Positions 1 through 6,822 of a DNA stretch of 8,941 nt are shown in pieces (the first letter of the stretch is position 1; each line of letters starts with the position of its first letter). Origin of the DNA: Gammaproteobacteria bacterium (GTDB lineage Bacteria > Pseudomonadota > Gammaproteobacteria > Steroidobacterales > Steroidobacteraceae). The notes under the pieces are model-generated. The model was not told the DNA's origin and searched no databases. It saw only the letters and a list, made by a program, of their open reading frames with translations. The stretch spans positions 1-8,941 of the forward strand of contig JASHYG010000282.1 of assembly GCA_030043215.1 (NCBI GenBank). The letters run 5' to 3'. The position numbers and the translations under genes were made by a program.

Positions 1-798
1 CCCTTCGAGCGAAAGATGGAGGGGATGGCGCGATTCGCCGCCAACAAGCCGCTGGTGCGCATCACGGTCGATCTGGTTTTCGCGGACCCCTACCGGCCGA
101 GTCCTCGCAATCGCCACACCTCCCCCCAGCTCGATGACATCGCCGCGGACCTGCGCCGCGACGGGCCGCTGAAGGTGGCCGCGGCGCGCTTCGGGCAGAA
201 GTTCCTCACCGAGAGCTAGGCGCTCATACATGGGGACCTGCATACCGGCTCGGTGATGGTGACGGAAGCCGACACTCGCGTCATCGACCCGGAATTCGCC
301 TTCTACGGACCGATCGGGTTCGATCTCGGCGCGTTCTTCGGCAATCTGCTGCTGAGCTGGTATTCCCAGCCCGGCCATGCGACCCCGGGTGACGACCGCG
401 TCGCTTACCGGAAATGGCTCCTCGAGCAGGTCGCGGTCTTCTGGGAAACGTTCCGTGGGCGCTTCCTTGCGCTCTGGAGCGAGCACGGCAAGGGCGATGC
501 CTTCCCCGCCTCGATGTTCACCGCGCCGCAGGACGCCGCCGCGCTGCAGTCGGCGCGCGAAGCCTTTCTCGACTCGTTGTTTGCCGACATGCTCGGCTTC
601 GGCGCCTGCAAGATGATCCGCCGCATTCTCGGCTTCGCCCACGTGCTCGACTTCGACTCCATCCGCGACGCTGACGTGCGCGGGGATTGCGAGGCCGGCG
701 CGCTCGCCATGGCGCGCACGCTGCTCACTTACCCCGGGCAGTTCCGGTCAGTCGGCGACGTGATCGAGACAGTACCGCGCATGGCGCGGCGCGCGTAG
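1..798 (+). pseudogene. mtnK: S-methyl-5-thioribose kinase (mtnK), 3' part, interrupted by in-frame amber codon
   Basis: MtnK phosphorylates 5-methylthioribose with ATP in the cytoplasmic methionine salvage pathway. The frame is open from the window edge and reads FADPYRPSPRNRHTSPQLDD, as expected for the middle of MtnK. A TAG follows at 217-219, then the same frame continues with ALIHGDLHTGS (220-252), the phosphotransferase catalytic loop. DPEFAFYGP-type residues (from 286) supply the metal-binding Asp, and a GFDLGAFFGNLLLS segment is highly typical of this family. The end, with KMIRRILGFAHV and an ARTLL-like tail, is also MtnK. About 265 codons are visible of a family length near 400-430; the 5' end lies outside the window. 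No frameshift is seen, and conservation is good on both sides of the stop, so decay is very recent or the TAG is a read error or is read through. Restart at GTG 253 would lose the catalytic loop. Confidence 0.88.
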
Positions 799-840
799 TC
801 TTCGCCGTACCGCCGGCCGGCCCACACACCGAGGTCTCCC

Positions 841-1929
841 ATGAACAGGCTTTCCGCTCTCACGATCAGTGCGCTCGCCTGCGCGGGCTGGCTCGCTCGG
901 GCGCAACCCGCCTTCTCGCAGGCGGCCGGCGAGGAGCAGGGCCGGGTCATCGGCATTGCCTTCGTAGGCCGCATCGTCTCGAACCTCGATAAGTCCGTCG
1001 CCTTCTATGAGGAGCTCGGATTCAGCCAGGATCCCCTCGCCAATCCGGCCTGGCGCACGGATCCGGTGATCGAGCGCCTCTACGGCGCCTCCGGCTTCAC
1101 GACGCGCATGGCGAAGATGTACATCAAGAACGCCGACTCGGGTCAGCGGTTCGTGGTGTACCTGCGCGAAGTGAAAGGCATCCGGCGCAGGAACCTCTCG
1201 CGCCACACCGCCTGGGAGCCCGGCGCCAGCCACTTTGCCCTGGTGGTCCCCGACGCGGATCGGCTCTGGTCGCGCTTGAAGGCGCAGGGCTTGCTGCGGG
1301 CGAGGTCCTGGGGCGGGCGGCTCATCGCGCCTCCGGGCCAGACTCGAGGCATGATCGCGTACATCACCGATCCTGACGGTCTCGACATCGAGTTCGTCGC
1401 TCAACGCCCCGCCGCGCCGGCCGCGAGCGGTCGTCCGGCACGGCCCGCTCTGCTCCCGGGCGTCAACCACGTTGGGCTCGTCGTGCTCGACTCGAGCAAG
1501 GAGAGAGCGTTCTACGGAGACCTGCTCGGCGGGCATCTGCAAAGTGCCGCCTCGCCCTGGATGAGTGGAGACTTCTACGATGCCGCCGTCGGGGGACACG
1601 GTAACGTTCTGCGGTTCTTCAACGAGTCGTTCCCGTTCGCCGCGGAGGGTCGAGGACTCGCCGCCCCGACCTTCCGCATGAACTTCGAGATGGTGGAGTA
1701 CCAAAACCGCCGCAAGCCGGTGAAGGCCTCGAGCATCACCGATATCGGCGTCGGCTACGTCGGGATGGAGGTGAACGGACTCGACGCCTTCCTCGCGCGC
1801 GCGAAGGCCGCAGGCGCGGTAGTGGTCTCGGACGGAATCGCCACCATGCGAGGCGGCACGCGGGAGGTCATGATCCGCGATCCGGATGTCGGGGGCTTCA
1901 TCGAGCTGTTCGAGGAAGCGAAGAGGTGA
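841..1929 (+). CDS. Exported protein with two VOC (glyoxalase/bleomycin-resistance-like) domains
   Basis: The product is 362 residues. A GAGG Shine-Dalgarno at 831-834 lies six bases before the ATG, which fixes the start. Residues 1-28 look like a Sec signal peptide (one Arg, then a hydrophobic LSALTISALACAGWLA stretch and an AFSQA-type cleavage site), so the protein is probably periplasmic. Two VOC-type modules follow, at about 36-188 and 206-358. Each has the FYEELGF/FYGDLLG helix and ends in a (T/R)DPD..G..IE(F/L) strand. Module 2 keeps a possible metal pair, His210 (VNHVGLVV) and Glu355. Module 1 has no His in its first strand (IAFVGRIV) but has His131 and Glu184. VOC enzymes include glyoxalase I, ring-cleavage dioxygenases, epimerases and resistance proteins. 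No specific substrate can be assigned here, and most VOC enzymes are cytosolic, so export is unusual. The last 32 bases overlap the convergent gene. Confidence 0.85.
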   Translation: MNRLSALTISALACAGWLARAQPAFSQAAGEEQGRVIGIAFVGRIVSNLDKSVAFYEELGFSQDPLANPAWRTDPVIERLYGASGFTTRMAKMYIKNADSGQRFVVYLREVKGIRRRNLSRHTAWEPGASHFALVVPDADRLWSRLKAQGLLRARSWGGRLIAPPGQTRGMIAYITDPDGLDIEFVAQRPAAPAASGRPARPALLPGVNHVGLVVLDSSKERAFYGDLLGGHLQSAASPWMSGDFYDAAVGGHGNVLRFFNESFPFAAEGRGLAAPTFRMNFEMVEYQNRRKPVKASSITDIGVGYVGMEVNGLDAFLARAKAAGAVVVSDGIATMRGGTREVMIRDPDVGGFIELFEEAKR

Positions 1930-2500
1930 CCGGCGATCGGGCGAGCGCCTCGATGTTCGCCACGGCCCGCTCCGTCTCGGCTCTGAGCCACCGCTTGACG
2001 AGCCACGGGCCGACGAGGGGCGGAACTCGAAAGGTCGGCTCGAGCTCTGCGGTCGCCTCGAGGTCCGTCCCGCCGCCGGCGGCCCGGAAGAGCCAGCGGG
2101 CGTGCCCGGAGCGGAAATCACCGCTTCCCGGAAGCACGACGGCATCCACCTCTCCGCCCGCGGCGCTGCGAGCGAAGGTCATCTCCTCAGTCTCGCGAAT
2201 GGACCTGCAATACCAGAGCACACAGGCGCGGAACACGGTGTAGAGCTCCACGCCGCCCGCCCCGCTGCGGCCGAGGATCCTCGCCTCGCGCACGTCGCTG
2301 TTGATCGAGCGCAGATTGCCGAGGTCGGCGAGCACCGCGTAGGCGTTGCCGGCGCGCACGCTCAGATGGGCGCGCATCTCGATGACGTAGCGCCCGGCCC
2401 CTTCCGCGACCGTCAAATGATCGATCGAGGCGGCGTGCGCTCCGGCGGCCCCGCAGAGCGCCACGGCGAGCAAGCTGCAGATCACCGGATATCGCGCCAC
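1898..2500 (-). CDS. Exported SRPBCC (START/polyketide-cyclase-like) family protein
   Basis: With a GTG start at 2500 the product is 200 residues. This start is chosen because it leads straight into a compact signal peptide: ARYPV, then an ICSLLAVALCGAAG core and an AHA-A cleavage site near residue 23. The open frame reaches further upstream, but that extra sequence is Arg/Gly/Pro-rich and does not look like protein. Only a weak GAG lies about eight bases before the GTG. The mature part has the order expected for an SRPBCC ligand-binding fold: HLSVRAGNAYAVLADLGNL (residues 45-63), a variable centre with Cys93 and Cys98, a TDLEATAELEP strand, and a long C-terminal helix beginning PPLVGPWLVKRWLRAE (160-175) that ends ...ANIEALA. 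Such proteins bind hydrophobic ligands such as lipids or polyketides, or act as cyclases. The function here is not known. It is divergent from the DUF8021-type/PQQ pair and overlaps the VOC gene tail to tail. Confidence 0.8.
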   Translation of the reverse strand: MARYPVICSLLAVALCGAAGAHAASIDHLTVAEGAGRYVIEMRAHLSVRAGNAYAVLADLGNLRSINSDVREARILGRSGAGGVELYTVFRACVLWYCRSIRETEEMTFARSAAGGEVDAVVLPGSGDFRSGHARWLFRAAGGGTDLEATAELEPTFRVPPLVGPWLVKRWLRAETERAVANIEALARSPVTSSLPRTAR

Positions 2501-2537
2501 GGGGTAGTCTCGATCGACGAGCCAGGCCGCGCGCGAT

Positions 2538-2565
2538 GTTATGGAGAGGGCCTCGGGCGTGTCCA
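2538..2565 (-). promoter_or_regulatory. Candidate sigma70-type promoter for the SRPBCC gene
   Basis: Read on the minus strand, TGGACA (2565-2560, five of six to TTGACA) is followed after 16 bases by CATAAC (2543-2538, four of six to TATAAT). This would start transcription near 2531 and give a leader of about 30 bases before the GTG at 2500. The position fits, but the -10 match is only fair, so this is a candidate. Confidence 0.35.
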
Positions 2566-2653
2566 GCAGAAAACCCGAGCCACAGCCGCAACCCCCCGCC
2601 GGGCCGGCCCGTGGAGCCGTCCGCCGAGTGTCCTCGGCGACGGAGATTTGAGC

Positions 2654-2680
2654 TATATTCGCTCCTCGCCGAACGGGGGG
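2654..2680 (+). promoter_or_regulatory. Candidate -10 element and Shine-Dalgarno for the DUF8021-type/PQQ pair
   Basis: TATATT (2654-2659, five of six to TATAAT) stands out in an otherwise very GC-rich divergent intergenic region. A run of six G (2675-2680) sits five bases before the ATG at 2686 and can serve as ribosome binding site. I see no convincing -35 hexamer at 16-18 bases upstream, so activator help or another sigma factor is possible. Confidence 0.35.
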
Positions 2681-2685
2681 CACCA

Positions 2686-3774
2686 ATGAAAACCAGCAGC
2701 TCGAGGGCCGAGGCGAGTGTCGATGCGCCGCACGGCCCAGCGTCCCGCAGCGCATCGCTGCCCGGTCTATTCCTACTCGGCGTGTCGGCGCTCGCCGTCT
2801 CGCTCATCGCGGGCTCCGCCGGCGCAGCACCGGCGTCGTGCGACCGCGCTTGCCTGCAAGGGCTCGCGCAGCGCTACCTCACGGCGATGGTGTCCCACGA
2901 TCCCTCCCGCGCGTCGCTCGCTCGCGGTGCGCGCTACACGGAGAACGGCGTGGAGCTCACGCTCCCCGATGGCCTGTGGCGCACCGCCGGCAGCGTGGGA
3001 ACCTACCGTCTGTTCGTCACCGATCCGACGGCCGGCTCGGTCGGCTTCTTCGTCAAGGCGCAGGAGAACGGTGCGCCGGTGCTGGTCGCCACTCGCTTGA
3101 AGGTGGTCGATCATCGGATCACGGAGATCGAGAGCATCGTCGCCCGTCTGGGCACGACGATTGGCGGGGGCCCGAGCAGTCAACCGCGGGTCGATCAGCT
3201 CGGTGACCAGCCGAGACCCCAGTTCCTGGCGACGCTCCCGCCGGGTCAGCGGCGCACGCGCAGCCAGCTGATGGCGATCGTCAACAGCTACTACACCGGC
3301 ATCGAGAACAATACCGGTGATCTGCCGCCCCCGTTCGCCGACGATTGCCTGAGGCTCGAGAACGGCACGCAGACCACCACCCGGCCGGTACGCCCGGGCG
3401 GGGAGCCGGGACCGGCCAACTACAGCTGCAAGAAGGCCTTCGGCCTCGGCTACTATCGGGAGGACACCCGCATCCGCAGCCGCCGCGTGCTCGCCGTCGA
3501 TGTGGAGCGGGGCCTCGTGTATGCGGCGGTCGGCATGGACCACGATGCGACCGTCCGATCCTATCAGCTGAAAGATGGCCGCACGGTGACGGTCCGGAAC
3601 ACCGCGCCGTGGACGTGGGCGGCCCACGAGATCTTTCAGGTGAACGGCGCCGGTGAGATCAGTCAGGTCGAGGCGGTGCTGCTCAGCGTTCCCTACGGCA
3701 TGCGTCCCGGATGGAGCACCGGAGTGCACTTTCCGAGTCCGCAGGCGATTCGCGACCGCTTCAAGGAATACTGA
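2686..3774 (+). CDS. Exported protein with two NTF2/SnoaL-like halves (DUF8021-type), unknown function
   Basis: The product is 362 residues from an ATG preceded by a G-rich ribosome binding site. The open frame extends upstream to 2536 but has no Shine-Dalgarno there and would pass through the promoter region. The N-terminus is long and polar (1-24), followed by a hydrophobic LPGLFLLGVSALAVSLIAG core (25-43) and AGAAPA, so it should be exported, with cleavage near residue 48. The mature protein has two similar halves: CDRACLQGLAQRYLTAMVSHD (from 52), then ENGVELTLPDGLW, and later LMAIVNSYYTGIEN (195-208), then FADDCLRLENG. Each half looks like an NTF2/SnoaL-like cone fold. Cys52, Cys56, Cys221 and Cys248 could form disulfides. 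Overall it resembles uncharacterised DUF8021-type proteins (family name from memory, not searched). Seven bases separate it from the PQQ dehydrogenase gene, so the two are very likely cotranscribed and may act together in the periplasm. Confidence 0.82.
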   Translation: MKTSSSRAEASVDAPHGPASRSASLPGLFLLGVSALAVSLIAGSAGAAPASCDRACLQGLAQRYLTAMVSHDPSRASLARGARYTENGVELTLPDGLWRTAGSVGTYRLFVTDPTAGSVGFFVKAQENGAPVLVATRLKVVDHRITEIESIVARLGTTIGGGPSSQPRVDQLGDQPRPQFLATLPPGQRRTRSQLMAIVNSYYTGIENNTGDLPPPFADDCLRLENGTQTTTRPVRPGGEPGPANYSCKKAFGLGYYREDTRIRSRRVLAVDVERGLVYAAVGMDHDATVRSYQLKDGRTVTVRNTAPWTWAAHEIFQVNGAGEISQVEAVLLSVPYGMRPGWSTGVHFPSPQAIRDRFKEY

Positions 3775-3781
3775 GGAACCT

Positions 3782-5413
3782 ATGCAACCCCTCACGCGCG
3801 CCGCCCTTTGCTTGCCTGCTCTCTGCGCCCTCGCCGGCGTTGCGCCTGCTCTCGCGCAGGATTCGATCCCCGGCTCGCAGTGGCTCTCCATCAACAACCG
3901 GCTGGACGGTGACCGATTCTCCCCGCTTCGCGAGATCACGCCCGCCAATGTCGCGGGCCTCCGAGAAGTCTGCCGCGTGCAGATCGACGGTCCGACGACC
4001 TACGAGGCGGGGCTCCTCGTCGTGAACGGTGTGATCTACACCGACACCGGCCGGGAAACCCTCGCCCTCGACGCGCGCACCTGCGCCGTGCGCTGGAAAA
4101 ACACCTACACGCCCGACGACGCGCGGTCCTCCCCCTCCAACCGGGGGCTCGCGGTGATGGATGGACGCGTCTTCCGCGGAACCGGGGATGCCCGCCTCAT
4201 CGCGCTCGATGCCGCGACGGGCAAGCTGCTCTGGAAGGATGTCATCGGCGCGCCGGAGCTCGGCGAGTCCGCGTCCGCCGCGCCGCTCGCGTGGAACGGC
4301 GTCGTGTACATCGGTATCGCGGGGAGCGAGTCCGGCGTTCGCGGCCGTGTCATGGCCTACGACGCGCAGACTGGCCGCGAGCTGTGGCGGTTCAACACGA
4401 TCCCCATCGGCAACGAGCTCGGGGCGGACACGTGGAAACGGGCGCAGACCGCGAAGACCGGCGGCGGAGGGGTATGGGGCGCCCTCTCGATCGACGTGAC
4501 CACCGGGGAGCTGTTCGTTCCGGTCGGTAACCCGTGGCCGGACATCGACAAGGACTATCGCCCCGGCAGCAACCTGTTCACGGACTCCATGGTCGTTCTC
4601 GATGCGCGCACCGGCGCATTGAAATGGTGGTACCAGGTGACCGCCAACGACTGGGCGGATCTCGATCTGGTCGCGGCCCCGGTTCTCTATCGAGACGTCG
4701 GGGCCCGGGACGTCTTGGCGTTTGCAGGCAAGGACGGCTATATCACTACCGTCGACCGGGATACCCACCGGCTGATCTTTCGCACCCCCGTGACCACGAT
4801 CGGCGATTACCACGCGGCCGCGACGCCCCAAGGCGTGCTCAATTGCCCGGGTTACGCCGGGGGCGTCGAGTGGAACGGCCCGACGCTCGATCGGGTGAGC
4901 CACACGCTCATCACCGGGTCCGTCGATGCGTGCTTCGACGTGAAGCTCGGCACGACGAAGTACGCGGTCGGCCAGGTGAATTTTGGCGGCTCGATCGAGC
5001 CTCAGGGGCCGATCACCGGCTGGGTCACCGCCGTCGATAGCGCGAGCGGGGAAGTCCGATGGCGATATCACGCGGAAAAGCCGGTGATCGCCGGAGTGAC
5101 CCCCACGGCCGGCGGCGTGACGTTCACCGGTGATCTGGCCGGCAATCTCCTGGTGTTCGACAGCAAGACCGGCGAGCTGCTCCGCAAGGTGCAGACCGGT
5201 GGCGCGCTCGCGGGCGGCGTGGTGACTTACGCGGTGGGCAGTAAGCAGTACGTCGCCTTCGCGTCGGGCAACGTCGCGCGCACGGCATTTGGCGCGCTCG
5301 GCGTGCCGAGCGTGGTGATCATGGCGTTGAACGGCAAGCGAGCTCCGAGCGCCGGCGCGCACAGGACATCAGCCGGTCAGCGGACGCAAGCGCCGCGGCC
5401 GGCCGCGCCCTAG
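3782..5413 (+). CDS. Periplasmic PQQ-dependent dehydrogenase (quinoprotein beta-propeller), Asp-x-Asp type
   Basis: The product is 543 residues. The ATG follows an AGGA Shine-Dalgarno (3774-3777) that overlaps the stop of the previous gene and leads into a signal peptide (1-26, APALAQ-type cleavage site). Repeated tryptophan-docking motifs (ALDAATGKLLW, AYDAQTGRELW, VLDARTGALKW, FDSKTGELL) show an eight-bladed quinoprotein fold. By manual alignment with methanol dehydrogenases, Glu183 (ESGVRG), Asn250 (VGNPWP) and Asp293 (WADLD) are the metal and catalytic residues, and Lys317 may replace the PQQ-contacting Arg. Asp295, two residues after the catalytic Asp, is the extra ligand seen in lanthanide enzymes such as XoxF. 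The vicinal Cys-Cys of methanol dehydrogenase is missing (Arg-Ser there). It is shorter than the usual ~600 residues and has no CxxCH haem domain, so a separate acceptor is needed. The substrate is probably an alcohol or aldehyde, unknown. The C-terminal 25 residues are Ala/Pro-rich and probably disordered. Confidence 0.88.
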   Translation: MQPLTRAALCLPALCALAGVAPALAQDSIPGSQWLSINNRLDGDRFSPLREITPANVAGLREVCRVQIDGPTTYEAGLLVVNGVIYTDTGRETLALDARTCAVRWKNTYTPDDARSSPSNRGLAVMDGRVFRGTGDARLIALDAATGKLLWKDVIGAPELGESASAAPLAWNGVVYIGIAGSESGVRGRVMAYDAQTGRELWRFNTIPIGNELGADTWKRAQTAKTGGGGVWGALSIDVTTGELFVPVGNPWPDIDKDYRPGSNLFTDSMVVLDARTGALKWWYQVTANDWADLDLVAAPVLYRDVGARDVLAFAGKDGYITTVDRDTHRLIFRTPVTTIGDYHAAATPQGVLNCPGYAGGVEWNGPTLDRVSHTLITGSVDACFDVKLGTTKYAVGQVNFGGSIEPQGPITGWVTAVDSASGEVRWRYHAEKPVIAGVTPTAGGVTFTGDLAGNLLVFDSKTGELLRKVQTGGALAGGVVTYAVGSKQYVAFASGNVARTAFGALGVPSVVIMALNGKRAPSAGAHRTSAGQRTQAPRPAAP

Positions 5414-5691
5414 CCTCGAGCGAGCAGATCCTGAAACTCGGGGTGTCTCTCGATATAAGCGGCGACGAAGGGGCACACAGGAACGACCCACTCGCCGTGC
5501 TCACGCGCGAGAAGCAGCGCTCCCCGCACCAGCGCCGAGCCGAGACCGCCTCCCTGCAGAGCGGCCGGCACTTCGGCATGCACCATCGTCACGACTCCGG
5601 CGTTGCGCCGGTAATCGATGAAGGCCTGGCCGCCCGGTACGTCGAGCTCATAGCGCCGGCGCGCGGGATTGTCTTTGACTTCGTTCGGCAT
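5410..5691 (-). CDS. Small GNAT-fold N-acetyltransferase (YjdJ-like)
   Basis: The product is 93 residues, normal for the short YjdJ-type GNAT family. ATG at 5691 has a GAGAG Shine-Dalgarno-like stretch seven bases upstream. The open frame runs on upstream to 6024, but that part is the shadow of the neighbouring acetyltransferase. Motifs are in order: an RYELDVPGGQAFIDYRR strand pair (13-29), the acetyl-CoA loop VPAALQGGGLGSALVRGAL (41-59), and the family's CPFVAAYIERHPEF ending (73-86). These proteins are predicted acetyltransferases whose acceptor is usually unknown. It is the last gene of the kinase/regulator/acetyltransferase run, 34 bases after the previous stop. Its TAG stop uses the same CTAG (5410-5413) as the stop of the convergent PQQ dehydrogenase gene. 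Confidence 0.85.
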   Translation of the reverse strand: MPNEVKDNPARRRYELDVPGGQAFIDYRRNAGVVTMVHAEVPAALQGGGLGSALVRGALLLAREHGEWVVPVCPFVAAYIERHPEFQDLLARG

Positions 5692-5725
5692 GGTTTGCTC
5701 TCGCGCCGAGGTTTCGTCCGGCACC

Positions 5726-6145
5726 TTATGGACGGCGCATGATGATGACATCCTGTCCGTTGGCGACGTACCGGACATGTCGCTCGGCGAGGAAGGATGG
5801 CGCCTGCGCCGCCGATATCGGGCGGAACCCCGCCTCGCCGTAGAAGGAGTCGAGCCAGCTGTAAGGCAGGCAGTAGCAGGGCTCTCGCCCGATCTCTTGC
5901 GCGACAAGCGCGAGCAGCCGGCGGCCGATCCCCTGCCGCCGGCAATCCTGGCGGACGCGCATCCCCCGCAGAACGAGCGCCGGCTCGACGCTCGAGAGCC
6001 GGACCGAAGCGACGATCTGCCCATCCTGCTCGGCGATGAAATGGCGGTCGCGCTCGTCGATGAGGTGCGGATACCCCTGCTGATCGAGGAACGCGACGAC
6101 TCGCTCCCGATCGACGCTCGAGGCCGCCCGGATCTCGATACCCAT
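5726..6145 (-). CDS. GNAT family N-acetyltransferase
   Basis: The product is 139 residues from ATG 6145. A GTG at 6169, overlapping the response-regulator stop as TAGTG, would add eight residues (PDCLGRL-type) and is the alternative if translation is coupled; neither start has a clear Shine-Dalgarno. The GNAT fold is shown by MGIEIRAASSVDRERV, the strand HFIAEQDGQIVASVRL (35-50), the acetyl-CoA pyrophosphate loop CRRQGIGRRLL (68-78), and the late FYGEAGFRPIS (101-111). The C-terminal VIIMRRP is a typical last strand. It is cytoplasmic and transfers acetyl from acetyl-CoA to an unknown amine. It is not closely related to the next, shorter GNAT gene, so the pair is not a tandem duplication. Position in the run suggests cotranscription with the two-component genes. 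Confidence 0.85.
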   Translation of the reverse strand: MGIEIRAASSVDRERVVAFLDQQGYPHLIDERDRHFIAEQDGQIVASVRLSSVEPALVLRGMRVRQDCRRQGIGRRLLALVAQEIGREPCYCLPYSWLDSFYGEAGFRPISAAQAPSFLAERHVRYVANGQDVIIMRRP

Positions 6146-6168
6146 CAAACGCCCGAGGCAATCCGGCA

Positions 6169-6822
6169 CTACGCAGACAGTCCGAGCCGCGCCGCGAGGC
6201 GGGCGAGCTGCAGGCTGTTGCGCGCCCCGAGCTTCTCACGAACGGCCGACTGGTGGTTGGCAACCGTCTTCTCCGAGAGCCCGAGCTTCTCGGCGATGCG
6301 ATCGAGCGTCTCGCCCCGTACGAGCAGCCGCAGCACCTCGAACTCGCGTGCCGTCAGAGTCTGCAGACCGGCCGGCGCGTTCGACGGCGAGCGGCGCGCC
6401 AGGTTCCCGGCCACGTCCGCACTGGAGTAGCGCTCGCCCCGCGAGACGGCGTAGATGGCCTCGACGAGCGCCTCCGGCGCGCTCGACTTGCTGAGATAGC
6501 CGAGCGCCCCCGCCTCGAACGCGCGCGAGGAGAAGATGGCATCGTCGTGCATGCTGAACATCAGCACGCGCAACTCCGGCTGGTGCGCGAGCATCCGGCG
6601 CATGGCCTCGATGCCGCTCACGCCGGGCAGACCGATGTCCATCACGACGATATCGGGCGCAAGGGCCATCGCGCGCGCGCAGGCTTCCGCCGCATCCGCC
6701 GCCTCGCCCGCGACCTCGATCCCCGACTCCCGCTCGAGCAGCCGGCGATAGCCCTCACGCACCACGGCGTGATCATCGACCAGCAGGACCCTGATCGGGG
6801 TGGAGAGGGGCGATGCGGTCAC
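6169..6822 (-). CDS. NarL/FixJ-family response regulator (receiver + LuxR-type HTH)
   Basis: The product is 217 residues, standard for the family. The receiver domain (about 10-125) has the acidic pair Asp16/Asp17, the phospho-acceptor Asp62 (VVMDIGLPG), Ser90 in place of the switch Thr, and Lys112 (YLSKS). The LuxR-type DNA-binding domain spans about 153-215, with LTAREFEVLRLL and the recognition helix region GLSEKTVANHQSAVREKLG (181-199). All catalytic residues are present, so phosphorelay should work. The start is a GTG at 6822 that overlaps the TGA of the histidine kinase gene (GTGA), with no clear Shine-Dalgarno, which implies translational coupling. It is the cognate partner of that kinase. 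Its targets are unknown; autoregulation and control of the two downstream acetyltransferases are plausible guesses. Confidence 0.94.
   Translation of the reverse strand: MTASPLSTPIRVLLVDDHAVVREGYRRLLERESGIEVAGEAADAAEACARAMALAPDIVVMDIGLPGVSGIEAMRRMLAHQPELRVLMFSMHDDAIFSSRAFEAGALGYLSKSSAPEALVEAIYAVSRGERYSSADVAGNLARRSPSNAPAGLQTLTAREFEVLRLLVRGETLDRIAEKLGLSEKTVANHQSAVREKLGARNSLQLARLAARLGLSA

Noticed and set aside
748..2145. 465-codon minus-strand frame opposite the VOC gene
   Set aside because: It is Arg/Pro/Ser-rich with no domain, and lies antisense to a clear VOC gene with signal peptide and Shine-Dalgarno. Long antisense frames are common in GC-rich DNA.
1886..2689. 267-codon plus-strand frame opposite the SRPBCC gene
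   Set aside because: The minus frame has a signal peptide and SRPBCC pattern; the plus frame has low-complexity charged sequence and runs through the divergent promoter region.
2501..2755. 85-codon N-terminal extension of the SRPBCC gene
   Set aside because: It would bury the signal peptide inside the protein and would overlap the start of the divergent gene and both candidate promoters.
2773..3948. 391-codon minus-strand frame opposite the DUF8021-type gene
   Set aside because: No family features; it spans the junction of two well-supported plus-strand genes.
4562..4576. Loss of the catalytic Asp in the PQQ dehydrogenase (RPGSN instead of RPGDN)
   Set aside because: On recounting distances from the metal-binding Asn, the catalytic Asp corresponds to Asp293 in the WADLD motif, which is present. 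The RPGDN Asp is conserved but is not the catalytic base.
3761..5362. 533-codon minus-strand frame opposite the PQQ dehydrogenase
   Set aside because: The composition is typical of an antisense shadow (many Arg, His, Gly, Ala) with no motifs, while the plus-strand frame has a full set of quinoprotein motifs.
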